From Salvelinus alpinus (lineage: Eukaryota; Chordata; Actinopteri; Salmoniformes; Salmonidae): 64,000 bases of DNA. Within the stretch, counting starts at the first letter, position 1. Every line of letters begins with the position of its first letter. Under the pieces are notes generated by a model. The model searched no databases and was not told where the DNA came from. It saw only the letters and a program-made list of their open reading frames with translations. The stretch is taken from assembly GCF_045679555.1 (NCBI RefSeq), contig NC_092098.1:17311038-17375037 (forward strand). The letters are read 5' to 3'. The translations under genes and the position numbers were made by a program. Of this stretch, positions 38,001 through 48,677 are shown in pieces.

Positions 38001-40140
38001 GTATTTTTTATTTTATTTAACCTTTATTTAACCAGGAAGGGCTCATTGAGATTTAAAATCTCTTTTTCAAGAGCGTCCTGGCCAAGATAGGCAGCACCAA
38101 GTCATTACAAAAATTACAGACAGACATGAAAAACTACAAGTAATCTAGTAAAAACCATTGAATTCACAAGAGTATAACAATATCAAAAACAGCAAATTAA
38201 AAACATTGACAGGTCAGGGAATCAGCCTCAAAATCCTTCATCAGTGATTTAAAAACACCAATCGGGACAAGTTCTTCCAGTTTAAAATTATTTTGTAAGG
38301 CGTTCCAAGACGATGGCGCAGAGTACATAAAAGACCTTTTACCAAATTCAGTTCGGATATTTGGAACAGTTAGCAGGATAAAGTCTAGCGAACGAAGAGA
38401 GTACCCACCACATTTCTGAACAATAAAAATGCCCAAATAAAAAGGTAGTAAACCCAAAATGGCTTTGTAAATAAAAGTATACCAGTGACTGAGCCTACGA
38501 GTGACTAGAGAAGGCCAGCCAACCCTGGTATATAAAGTACAGTGGTGCGTAAGGGTTTTGCAGTTTAAAATAAATCTCAAAGTGCCATGGTAAAGAGTGT
38601 CAATTGATCTCAAACACTGAGCGGAAGCATTCATATATAAAATATCCCCATAGTCTAGTAAAGGCATAAATGTAGCTGATACTAGCCTCCTTCTGGCTTC
38701 AAAAGAAAAACAGGCCTTATTCCTAAAATAAAATCCCAATTTCAGCTTCAATTTTTTTGTAAGTTGTTGAATATGCAATTTAAAAGAGAGGCCGTCATCA
38801 ATTAGAATTCCAAGATATTTATATGAGGTTACAACCTCAATCTCCTTGCCCTGACAGGTAGTAATAGGTGATAGGTTCAGAGGTCTATTTCTTGCATTAG
38901 AAAACACCATTAGTTTAGTTTTGTCAGTATTGAGGATAAGCTTCAATTGACACAAGGTATGTTGAACAGTATAAAAAGCAGTTTGCAAGTTCTGGAAAGC
39001 TTTTGTAAGAGATGAGGCACAACAGTAAATAACAGTATCATCAGCATAAAAATGAAGTTGTGCATTTTGGACATTTTTGTCTAAATCATTTATATAAATA
39101 GTGAATAAGAGAGGACCAAGTACAGAGCCTTGGGGCACACCATTCAGGACAGACAATTTGACAGACATGAGCCCATCAAATTGAGTGCACTGAGTTCTAT
39201 CAGACAGATAGTTAGCAAACCATGCAACTGCATGCTCCGAAAGACCTACACTCAACAATCTCTGCCTTAGTATAGCATGATCAACTGTATCAAAAGCCTT
39301 AGAGAGATCAATAAAAAGTGAGACACAGTGCTGTTTTTTGTCAAGGGCTTCAGTGATATCATTTAAAACCTTCATGGCTGCTGTAATTGTGCTATGCTTC
39401 TTCCTGAAGCCCGATTGGTACATTGATAAAATAGAGTTAGTAAATAAAAACTCTTTTAGCTGTTCACTTACAAGGGTTTCAAGTATTTTCACCAGGGGTG
39501 ACAGCTTTGAGATTGGCCTATAATTATTTAAAAGAGTTGGATCTCCCCCTTTTAAAAGTGGTAGGACAAAAGCTGATTTCCAGATCTTTGGAATTTCATT
39601 ACATTCCAGGGTTAGATTGAACAGATATGTAAGTGGTTCAGCTATGAAATCAGCTGCCAGATTTAAAAAGCAGGGATCCAAAAGATCAGGACCTGCAGGC
39701 TTTCTTTGATCTAAGGATTTCAGGGCTTTATGTACCACCTGCACTGAGAATGGCAGAAAGCTAAAAGTTTGACCAGCTCTCACTGGTTCATCCACACAGG
39801 GTTGTACAGAGACAGAGGACACTGGTTCATCCACACAGGGTTGTACAGAGACAGAGGACACTGAATCAAACAGCCTACCAGATGATACAAAGTGCTCATT
39901 GAAACAATTCAGCATTTCAGTTTTGTCATATATAGCAACAGAGTCCTTCAAAACACATGACGGTAATTCATTAACATTACTGTTACCAGACATAGACTTA
40001 ATAGCATTCCAAAACTTTCTAGGGTCATTCAGGTTATCAGTGGTAGCAGACATAAAATATTCAGACTTGGCCTTCCTGAGAAGAAAAGAACACTTGTTTC
40101 TTAACTGCCTAAAAATAAGCCAATCAGCATCAGAACATTA
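38001..40140 (-). mobile_element. 5'-truncated LINE (family D)
   Basis: On the minus strand the element runs from about 40140 (truncated inside ORF2) to a tail at 38001-38110 with 'gctgcctatcttggccagga' and 'tggttaaataaaggttaaat'. The endonuclease domain is missing. The long intact RT frame suggests a rather recent insertion. Confidence 0.85.
38197..40053 (-). CDS. LINE reverse transcriptase ORF, 618 codons
   Basis: The open frame extends beyond the ATG at 40053 to about 40140, so this start is not the natural one; it is the C-terminal part of a larger ORF2. RT motifs in order: KPAGPDLLDPCFL, NYRPISKLSPLVKILETLVS, SGFRKKHSTITAAMKVLNDI, LFIDLSKAFDTVDHAILRQR (first catalytic Asp), GVPQGSVLGPLLFTIYINDL, and LHFYADDTVIYCC (catalytic ADD). 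The thumb follows with KTKLMVFSNAR and SYKYLGILIDDGL. A 39-bp in-frame tandem duplication (39781-39858) repeats a 13-residue SVSVQPCVDEP-type unit near the N-terminus. The frame is unbroken, but with no endonuclease domain or promoter the copy cannot move by itself. Confidence 0.9.
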   Translation of the reverse strand: MSATTDNLNDPRKFWNAIKSMSGNSNVNELPSCVLKDSVAIYDKTEMLNCFNEHFVSSGRLFDSVSSVSVQPCVDEPVSSVSVQPCVDEPVRAGQTFSFLPFSVQVVHKALKSLDQRKPAGPDLLDPCFLNLAADFIAEPLTYLFNLTLECNEIPKIWKSAFVLPLLKGGDPTLLNNYRPISKLSPLVKILETLVSEQLKEFLFTNSILSMYQSGFRKKHSTITAAMKVLNDITEALDKKQHCVSLFIDLSKAFDTVDHAILRQRLLSVGLSEHAVAWFANYLSDRTQCTQFDGLMSVKLSVLNGVPQGSVLGPLLFTIYINDLDKNVQNAQLHFYADDTVIYCCASSLTKAFQNLQTAFYTVQHTLCQLKLILNTDKTKLMVFSNARNRPLNLSPITTCQGKEIEVVTSYKYLGILIDDGLSFKLHIQQLTKKLKLKLGFYFRNKACFSFEARRRLVSATFMPLLDYGDILYMNASAQCLRSIDTLYHGTLRFILNCKTLTHHCTLYTRVGWPSLVTRRLSHWYTFIYKAILGLLPFYLGIFIVQKCGGYSLRSLDFILLTVPNIRTEFGKRSFMYSAPSSWNALQNNFKLEELVPIGVFKSLMKDFEADSLTCQCF

Positions 40141-41539
40141 AGGGGGTATTAAAACTTTTCCAAGTTTAAAATGATAAACATTCAACATGATTTGTGCCAC
40201 GCTCAAAACAACTGTTAACTTGACTTCAGTGAGTTTCAAGACAACTAGGAAGTCGGGAATAAGCAAGCTCCGACTGGGAAAATACGTTTTGAATGGTCAT
40301 CCAACTCGGAATTGTAAATCCGGCCTCCAGTTGTTTTGAAAGCACCATAAATCCAGAGAATGCCAGACTTTGATGACAAAATTTGCCCACGAAGACCCGT
40401 CGTGCCACCTCCTGTTCAAGTGATCACAACACAACAAGGTGAGTCCAAAAATGTATTATATGCTGCTGCATAAATTATTCAATGTGCCAGGGAGATATGT
40501 ATACTGTAGCTAAGAAAGTAATACTAAGTGTATGTTGTGAAGTAAGATGTTAGTGGCCCATGTGCCTCACCCTAATCATTTTGTCTATTTACCCCTCTTA
40601 ATTGCACCTACTGTTCTGACTTGGTGGTGCACATGTAGCCTATAACCTGTTTGAGAGAAATGTAAACATTGAATATTGTAAGAGCTTTCATTGTCTGCTT
40701 ATACTGTATGCATCCTACGGTTCCTTTATTTATCCTACGGTTCTGACTTGGTGTACAGGGAGAATACTGTAAGAACAGCCCATGTTCTGAATTCTGTCCC
40801 TGTACATTTCAAAAGTGCTAAACAAATAGTTATATTAACTAACGTTACGTCCGTCCTAGCTTGCTCATTAATGTCTTAATCGAAATTACGGATTGCCTCT
40901 TATCCGCTTATCATCCCCTTATGCCATAGTTTGTACATCTCAGTTGTCATTAGAAACCACATTTGTTTAAGCAAGTGAGCCATGTTTTTTTAAAGGCAGT
41001 AAATGAGGCTGAACTGTTTCACTGCCAGACAAGGCTCCGCTGATAGCCAGGTGTAGCAGTGGTAAGATGTTGGGAAAGCTTTATGTAGGCCTTAACAGTT
41101 TGTGGGTACCGTTTGTCATCGTTATAATGCAATTCATGTATTATTTAGTGTTGTTTTATGGCTTTGCTGGAATGCCTCCCACTTTATTTATTTTTCCCCC
41201 ACCATGATTGACATGCTAAAATGGCCACTGAAACCATCACACATAGTGTCAAACAGCAAACAGGCAAGGGTGAAGGAGAATAGCTAATTACTGTTCACTT
41301 CTTCCTTAAAAATAATATGAAAGGGCACAAGATAAATGTTATGCTTTCATAGGCTATAACATGTTTTTGATCAAATTTGTTCAGTGTTCAAATGTTTTTT
41401 TTTGCGTAACCAGTATATCATGCTTTGTGTCATATTTTTGAGCCTACAAAGAAGTTTGTATTGTAAAATTCTGCTACATTAGATATTTAAAGAAGTTGTC
41501 CTTTATAAGTTGTACAGAGATTACTTCATAGAGCATATG
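40141..41539. other. Intergenic, probable dispersed repeat
   Basis: About 40190-40560 (gaatgccagactttgatgac, caacacaacaaggtgagtcc) resembles a sequence I have seen repeatedly in salmonid DNA. No borders or coding frames can be fixed. Confidence 0.35.
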
Positions 41540-42032
41540 CAGTTGAAGTCAGAAGTTTACATACACTTAGTTTGGAGTCATTAAAACTCATTTTTCAACC
41601 ACTCCACAAATTTCTTGTTAACAAAATATAGTTTTGGCAAGTCGGTTTGGACATCTACTTTGTGCATGACACAAGTCATTTTTCCAACAATGGTTTACAG
41701 ACAGATAATTTCACTTATAATTCCCTGTATCACAATTCCAGTGGGTCAGATGTTTACATACACTAAGTTGACTGTGCCTTTAAACAGCTTGGAAAATTCC
41801 AGAAAATGATGTCATGGCTTTAGAAGCTTCTGATATGCTAATTGATATCATTTGAGTCAATTGGAGGTGTACCTGTGGATGTATTGCAAGGCCTACCTTC
41901 AAACTCAGTGCCTCTTTGCTTGACATCATGGGAAAATCAAAATAAATCATCCAAGACCTCAGAAAAGAATTGTAGACCTCCACAAGTCTGGTTCATCCTT
42001 GGGAGCAATTTCCAAACGCCTGAAGGTACCAT

Positions 42033-42251
42033 CTGTACAACTTTTGTTATTGACCAAATACTTATTTTCCACCATAATTTGCAAATTAATTAATTAAAAA
42101 TCCTACAATGTGATTTTCTGAATTTTTTTTTCTCATTTTGTCTGTCATAGTTGAAGTGTACCTATGATGAAAATTACAGGCCTCTCTCATCTTTTTAAGT
42201 GGGAGAACTTGCACAATTGGTGGCTGACTAAAAACTTTTTTGCCCCACTGT
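42033..42251 (-). mobile_element. Foreign Tc1-type terminus inside the Tc1 copy
   Basis: Reading on the minus strand it begins CAGTGGGGCAAAAAAG and runs through 'ccaccaattgtgcaagttct' to 'ttggtcaataacaaaagttg', the end of a different fish Tc1 family. It replaces the roughly 200 bp of transposase DNA present at the same place in the copy at 56145-56350. TA dinucleotides stand at both joints (ctgTA and ctgTAtctcg). Confidence 0.8.
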
Positions 42252-42252
42252 A

Positions 42253-42830
42253 TCTCGACATAACCTGAAAGGCCGCTCAGCAAGGAAGAAACCACTGCTC
42301 CAAAACCGCCATAAAAAAGCCAGACTACGGTTTGCAACTGCACATGGGGACAAAGATCGTACTTTTTGGAGAAATATCCTCTGGTCTGATGAAACAAAAA
42401 TAGAACTGTTTGGCCATAATTACCATCGTTATGTTTGGAGGAAAAAGGGGGTGGCTTGCAAGCCGAAGAACACCATCCTAACCGTGAAACATGGGGGTAG
42501 CAGCATCATGTTGTGGGGGTGCTTTGCTGCAGGAGGGACTGGTGCACTTCACAAAATAGATGGCATCATGACCCCAAGCAGACCCCAAGCATACTTCCAA
42601 AGTTGTGGCAAAATGGCTTAAGGACAACAAAGTCAAGGTATTCGAGTGGCCATCACAAAGCCCTGACCTCAATTCTACAGAACATTTGTGGGCAGAACAG
42701 AAAAAGCGTGTGCGAGCAAGGAGGCCTACAAATCTGACTCAGTTACAGCAGCTCAGGAGGAATGGGCCAAAATTCACCCAACTTATTGTGGGAAGCTTGT
42801 GGAAGGCTACCCGACACGTTTGACCCAAGT
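42253..42830 (+). pseudogene. Tc1 transposase C-terminal remnant
   Basis: Plus-strand frames ([40 protein letters not shown]) carry the second catalytic Asp region (SPDLN) and the third acidic position region of the DDE domain. Frameshifts occur at about 42300 and 42370 and a deletion near 42580 removes part of the catalytic core. Confidence 0.8.
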
Positions 42831-43259
42831 TAAACAATTTAAAGGCAATGCTACCAAAATCTAATTGACCCACTGGGAATGTGATGAAAGAAATAAAAGC
42901 TGAAATAAATCATTCTCTCTACTCTTATTCTGACATTTCACATTCTTAAAATAAAGTGGTGATCCCAACTGACCTAAGACAGGGACTTTTACTAGGATTA
43001 AATGTCAGTAATTGTGAAAAACTGAGTTTAAATGTATTTGGCTAAGGTGTATGTAAACCTCCGACTTCAACTGTATATGAAGCAAAACAAGTGCCAAAAG
43101 AGTTTAAAGCAAGACACTGCTGCATCATACAGGTAATGAGATTGAAACAGTTGACCTCATCAGTGATATTGTCCCTCATCAGTTCCAGCTAAAATTTCTA
43201 ACCTGTAATTTTCAATTTTAAGTTAGCTAAAATCAAATAAAACTTTATTTGTCACATGC

Positions 43260-43662
43260 TGTAACGACCTGGGTGTCGGGGGGGTGTGAAATCAGACGCA
43301 GGAACAGCAGAGCTTCAATACGGTGATCTTTAATTCCCAACCGGCAAACCAAAATGTCCAACACGGACTTACTGGGTGTCATAAACACCTGTCTACAAAC
43401 ACGGGAGACAAACCCAGTACACAATACAATAAACCACTCCCGAAATCCACAGCTACAGACGAACAATCCCGCACAAAGAAGCATACAGGCTGGCTGACTA
43501 ATAAAGCCACACTAATTACCAATTACCTCAAACCAGGTGATACAAATAAACACATAAGGAGGGGGAGGAAAAAGAGTCAGTGGCAGCTAGTAGGCCGGTG
43601 ACGACGACCGCCGAGCGCCACCCGAACGGGAAGGAGAGCCTGCCTCGGTTGAAGTCGTGACA
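43260..43662 (-). repeat. 3' LTR (in element orientation)
   Basis: 403 bp. Adjacent to the polypurine tract. Differs from its partner by one base change and one G in the run near 43279. Confidence 0.93.
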
Positions 43663-45099
43663 GTACCCCCCCTCTGACGCGCGGCTCCCGCAGCGCGCCG
43701 ACACCGGCCTCGAGGTCGACCCGGAGGACGAGGTGCAGGGCGATCCGGATGGAGGCGATGGAAATCCCTTAACATAGATGGATTCAAAATGTCCTCCACC
43801 GGTACCCAGCACCTCTCCTCCGGACCGTACCCCTCCCAGTCCACGAGGTACTGCAGGCCCCTCACCCGGCGTCTCGAGTCCAGAATGGCCCGTATCGTAT
43901 ACGCCGGGGACCCCTCGATGTCCAGAGGGGGAGGAGGGACCTCCGGCACCTCACCGTCCTGCAGGGGACCAGCTACCACCGGCCTGAGGAGAGACACATG
44001 AAACGAGGGGTTAATACGATAATAGGAAGGGAGTTTTAATCGATAACACACCTCGTTTATTCTCCTCAGGACTTTGAAGGGCCCTACACACTGCGGCCCC
44101 AGCTTCCGGCAGGGCAAGCGGAGGGGTAGGTTTCGGGTCGAGAGCCAGACCCTTTCCCCCGGTACAAACACGGGGGCCTCACTGCGGTGGCGGTCAGCGC
44201 TCCTCTTCTGCCTTCTAGTAGCTTGTTGAAGGGACTCCTGGACGGCCCTCCAGGTCTCCTTGGAGCGCTGTACCCACTCCTCCACCGCAGGAGCCTCGGT
44301 CTGGCTCGGATGCCATGGTGCCAGGACCGGCTGGTACCCCAACACACACTGAAAGGGGGACACATTAGTAGAGGAGTGGCGTAGTGAGTTCTGGGCCATC
44401 TCAGCCCAGGGAATGTATCTCGCCCACTCCCCTGGCCGGTCCTGGCAATACGACCGCAGAAACCTACCCACCTCCTGGTTCACTCTCTCCACCTGCCCAT
44501 TACTCTCGGGGTGATAACCGGAAGTCAGGCTGACCGTGACCCCCAGACGCTCCATGAACGCCCTCCACACTCGGGACGTGAACTGGGGGCCCCGATCAGA
44601 AACGATGTCCTCCGGCACCCCGTAGTGCCGGAAGACGTGGGTGAATAAGGCCTCCGCAGTCTGTAGGGCAGTAGGGATACCGGGCAACGGAAGGGGACGG
44701 CAGGACTTAGAAAACCGATCCACAATTACCAGAACCGTAGTGTTTCCCTGAGAGGGGGGGAAGATCGGTCAGGAAGTCTACAGACAGATGAGACCATGGC
44801 CGTTGTGGAACGGGGAGGGGTTGCAACTTCCCTCGAGGAAGGTGCCTAGGAGCCTTACTCTGAGCGCATACCGAACAGGAGGAGACATAAACCCTAACGT
44901 CTCGAGCTAAGGTAGGCCACCAATACCTCCCCCGAAGGCTCCCCACTGTCCTCGTCACCCCAGGGTGACCCGAGGAGGGTAGGACATGAGCCCACCGAAT
45001 CAGTCGGTCCCGAACACCAAGCGGTACGTACTTACGGCCCGCCGGACACTGAGGAGGCGCGCCCGTAGCGCCCGCTCGATGTCCGAGTCCACCTCCCAT
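43587..45099 (-). pseudogene. Gypsy integrase with chromodomain
   Basis: Two frames. 44707-45099 holds the zinc-binding N-terminal domain (H-x-H-x-C-C pattern in SSGHPGVTRT ... CSVCAQSKAP) and the first catalytic Asp ([10 protein letters not shown]). 43587-44723 holds the second Asp ([11 protein letters not shown]) and the Glu ([20 protein letters not shown]). It continues through a GPFKVLRRI-type C-terminal domain to a chromodomain ([19 protein letters not shown], about 43840). A frame break lies at about 44715-44735, another separates this part from the RT frame at about 45060-45100. The product would insert cDNA and the chromodomain could guide it to chromatin marks; this copy is broken. 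Confidence 0.9.
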
Positions 45100-46685
45100 A
45101 CCACTGGCGCGATCAGCCTCGAGGCGGGAATGATGGGAGTGGGTTCGGTGGTCCTATCCTCCGTGTCGTAAAGGCGAGACAGTGCGTCTGCCTTTACATT
45201 TTGGGAGCCGGGTCTATAGGACAACGTGAACCGAAACCGGGTAAAAAACATGGCCCACCTTGCCTGACGTGGGTTCAGTCTCCGAGCTGCCCGAACATAC
45301 TCCAGATTCTGGTGGTCGGTCCAGATGAGAAAAGGGTGCTTAGCCCCCTCAAGCCAGTGTCTCCACACCTTCAGAGCCCTGACCACCGCTAACAACTCCC
45401 GATCCCCCACATCATAGTTACGCTCCGCGGCACTGAGCTTACTAGAGAAGAAAGCGCAGGGGCGGAGTTTTGGTGGCGTACCCGAGCGCTGTGATAGCAC
45501 GGCACCCACCCCAGCCTCGGACGCGTCCACCTCCACTATGAATGCTAAAGAGGGATCCGGATGCGCCAACACGGGAGCATCCGTGAACAGAGCCTTCAAC
45601 CTGTTGAAAGCTCCGTCCGCCGCCGCTGACCACCGCAACCGCACCGGACCCCCCCTCAGCAGTGAGGTAATGGGAGCCGCCACCTGGCCAAAACCCCGGA
45701 TAAATCTCCGGTAGTAGTTGGCAAAACCCAAAAACCGCTGCACCTCTTTTACCGTGGTCGGAGTCGGCCAATTACGCACGGCCTTTATGCGGTCACTCTC
45801 CACCACCACCCCCGAGGTGGAAATGCGATAACCCAGGAAGGAGACGGCTTGTTTGGAGAACACACACTTCTCAGCCTTGACGTATAAGTCATGCTCCAGC
45901 AGTCTGCCAAGCACTTTGCGTACCAGAGATACATGCGCGGTGTGAGTAGTTGAGTAGATCAGAATGTCATCGATATACACAACTACCCCCTGCACGTGCA
46001 GGTCCCTGAGAATGTCGTCTACAAAGGATTGGAAAACGGCTGGAGCATTCTTTAACCCATACGGCATGACGCAGTACTCATAGTGGCCCGATGTGGTACT
46101 AAATGCGGTTTTCCACTCGTCTCCTTTCCGAATACGCACCAGACTGTACGCGCTCCTGAGGTCCAGTTTTGTAAAGAACTGCGCTCCGTGAAATGATTCC
46201 ACCGCCGAAGCGATGAGAGGTAGTGGGTAACTAAACCCCACTGTGATGGCATTTAGACCTCTATAATCAATACACGGACGCAAACCTCCCTCCTTTTTCT
46301 TCACAAAAAAGAAACTCGAGGAGACGGGTGATATGGAGGGCCGAATGTACCCCTTTCCCAGAGATTCCGTGACATATGTCTCCATAGCCAACGTCTCCTC
46401 TTGGGACAAAGGGTACACGTGACTCTTAGGAAGCGCAGCGTTAACCTGGAGATCTATCGCACAATCCCTACCCGGTCGATGTGGTGGTAATTTCGTCGCT
46501 TTCTTTTTACAGAAAGCGATTGCCAAATCGGCATACTCGGGGGGAATGCGCACCGTGGAACCCTGGTCTGGACTCTCCACCGACGTGGCACCAATGGAAA
46601 CTCCCAGACACCTTCCAGAACACTCCTCTGACCACCCCTGGAGAACCCCCTGTCTCCACGAAATATTGGGATTGTGCCGGGCCAA
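45000..46685 (-). pseudogene. Gypsy reverse transcriptase and RNase H
   Basis: A 561-codon frame. RT boxes: [30 protein letters not shown] (first Asp), [16 protein letters not shown], and [11 protein letters not shown] (catalytic pair). The RNase H part has [16 protein letters not shown], a [20 protein letters not shown] box with the catalytic Glu, and [12 protein letters not shown]. It lies directly after a TAG (46686-46688) that separates it from the protease frame. It ends in a frame break near 45060 instead of running into integrase. Functionally inactive as it stands. Confidence 0.9.
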
Positions 46686-47096
46686 CTAGGGAATACCCAG
46701 CACCACTGGAAACGCAGGCGAATCAATAATGTATAAACTGATACGTTCCCTATGATTCCCCTGCGTCACCATGTCCAGGGGAACTGTGGCCTCCCTGACC
46801 ACCCCTGACCCTATCCCCTGACCACCCCTGACCCTATCTAGGGAGTGAACGGGAAAGGGAGAATCTATCGGCACAAGCGGAACGCCCAACTTACGGGCGA
46901 GTCCGCGATCCATAAAGTTCCCAGCTGCACCTGAATCGACTAGTGCCCTATGCTGGGAAGAGGGGAAAAAATAAAGGGAAAAAATTGAGACATGTGACCA
47001 ACAGGGGGTTCTGGGTGAGTTTGGTGCTGACTCACCTGGGGTGATCGAGAAGCGTTCCGCCTGACATCTCGACTCCCAGACAGACCCCCCCAGCAC
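46686..47096 (-). pseudogene. Gypsy aspartic protease segment
   Basis: Contains ALVDSGAAGNFMD, the catalytic DSG loop of retroelement proteases, and the second-strand motif FPVVLGIP, immediately before the in-frame TAG at 46686-46688. The frame overlaps the end of gag, as expected for a frameshift or continuous gag-pol layout in this class. Confidence 0.85.
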
Positions 47097-47937
47097 CGGT
47101 CGACCGTGTGTCCTCTCCGACCACAGCTGGTGCAGGGGGGGCCTCCTCCTCCGGTACCCCTAGGCGCGGCCCCTCCCAACTCCATCGGGATGGAAGCCGG
47201 GGCGCTGGGTGGTGGAACGCACAGGACCCTCTCCGAACGCCCGCGGGCAGCCAGCAGATTATCCAGTCGGATGGACATGTCAATAAGCTCATCTAGAGAA
47301 AGCGCGATGTCCCGACACGCTAGCTCCCTGCGGACGTCCTCCCGGAGACTACACCGGTAGTGGTCAATAAGGGCCCTGTCGTTCCACCCTGATCCCGCGG
47401 CCAAGGTCCGGAACTCCAGCGCGAAATCCTGTGCGCTCCTCTTCTCCTGCCTGAGATGAAATAGTCTCTCACCCGCCGCTCGGCCGTCTGTGGGGTGGTC
47501 AAACACGGCACGTAAACGACGGGTAAACTCCGGGTAGTGCTCCTTCGCGGAGTCCGGGCCATTCCAGACTGCGTTGGCCCACTCCAGAGCACGACCCGTT
47601 AGGCAGGAGACGAGGACACTCACCCTCTCCGCTCCCGAGGGAGTGGGGCGAACAGTGGCCAGGTATAGCTCCAGTTGGAGTAAGAACCCCTGACAACCTG
47701 CCGCTGTTCCATCATAATCCCTCGGGAGCGTAAGACGGAGCGCGCTGGAGCCGGGGGATGGAGAGTCCTGGGGGGGGGAGCCGAAGGTGGAGAGAGGAGC
47801 CCACTCCTCTCCCATCGCTCCATTCTCTCCATCATTTGGTCCATGGCTGATCCGATCCGATGGAGGACGGTGGTGTGGTGGAGAACCCGTTCCTCCATCG
47901 ATGGGAGAGGGTTGGCTGCTGCTCCTGCTGACTCCAT
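46940..47937 (-). pseudogene. Gypsy gag with CCHC zinc knuckle
   Basis: The ATG at 47937 lies 19 bp after the 5' LTR and opens a frame with MESAGAAANPLPSMEERVL. The frame changes at the G run at about 47770-47777, after which the capsid-like part continues (47815 frame: RLTLPRDYDGTAAGCQGFLL, then FTRRLRAVFDHPTDGRAAGE). A single zinc knuckle CTSCGRRGHTVDRC (C-x2-C-x4-H-x4-C) lies near 47090. The G-run break may be a true mutation or a sequencing length error. Confidence 0.88.
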
Positions 47938-47955
47938 TTGGGGGTTGCGGGATTC

Positions 47956-48357
47956 TGTAACGACCTGGGTGTCGGGGGGTGTGAAATCAGACGCAGGAAC
48001 AGCAGAGCTTCAATACGGTGATCTTTAATGCCCAACCGGCAAACCAAAATGTCCAACACGGACTTACTGGGTGTCATAAACACCTGTCTACAAACACGGG
48101 AGACAAACCCAGTACACAATACAATAAACCACTCCCGAAATCCACAGCTACAGACGAACAATCCCGCACAAAGAAGCATACAGGCTGGCTGACTAATAAA
48201 GCCACACTAATTACCAATTACCTCAAACCAGGTGATACAAATAAACACATAAGGAGGGGGAGGAAAAAGAGTCAGTGGCAGCTAGTAGGCCGGTGACGAC
48301 GACCGCCGAGCGCCACCCGAACGGGAAGGAGAGCCTGCCTCGGTTGAAGTCGTGACA
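47956..48357 (-). repeat. 5' LTR (in element orientation)
   Basis: 402 bp, the partner of 43260-43662. Gag follows 19 bp after its inner border. Confidence 0.93.
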
Positions 48358-48677
48358 CATGCACCGAATACAAGTGTAGACCTTACCGTGAAATGCTTAC
48401 TTACAAGCCCTTAACTAACAGTGCAGTTCAAGAAGAGTTAAGAAAATATTTAACAAAAAATACTAAAGTAAAAAATTATAAAAAGTAACACAACAATAAC
48501 GAGGCTATACACATGGGGTACCGGTACCGAGTCAGTGTGCAGGGGTACAGGTTAGTTGAGGTAATTTATACATGTAGTTATCGATGAAGTGACTATGCAT
48601 AGATAATAAACAGTGAGTAGCAGCAATGTACAAAACAAATGGGGGGGGGTCAATGTAATAGTCCGGTGGCCATTTGA

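Larger units (their letters stand above)
41540..43073 (+). mobile_element. Tc1-like element, mosaic and inactive
   Basis: Left end CAGTTGAAGTCAGAAGTTTA (41540) and right end ...CCGACTTCAACTG (to 43073) are the inverted termini of a common salmonid Tc1 family. TA follows on the right (43074-43075); the left flank is TG, probably a mutated TA. Transposase remnants (42253-42830) share sequence with the copy at 56094-57218. Two internal changes: 42033-42251 is foreign Tc1-type sequence, and sequence is missing near 42565-42600. Confidence 0.88.
43260..48357 (-). mobile_element. Ty3/Gypsy LTR retrotransposon, complete, very young
   Basis: LTRs 43260-43662 (403 bp) and 47956-48357 (402 bp) start TGTAACGACC and end GTCGTGACA on the plus strand, which with the coding direction gives TG...CA termini. 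The target duplication is CATGC. The LTRs differ by one substitution (near 43334/48029) and one G in a run, so the insertion is recent. The minus strand encodes gag, protease, RT/RNase H, integrase and a chromodomain in canonical order. A C-run at 43665-43671 is the complement of the polypurine tract. Despite its youth, the coding part has a stop codon and at least three frame breaks. Confidence 0.95.
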
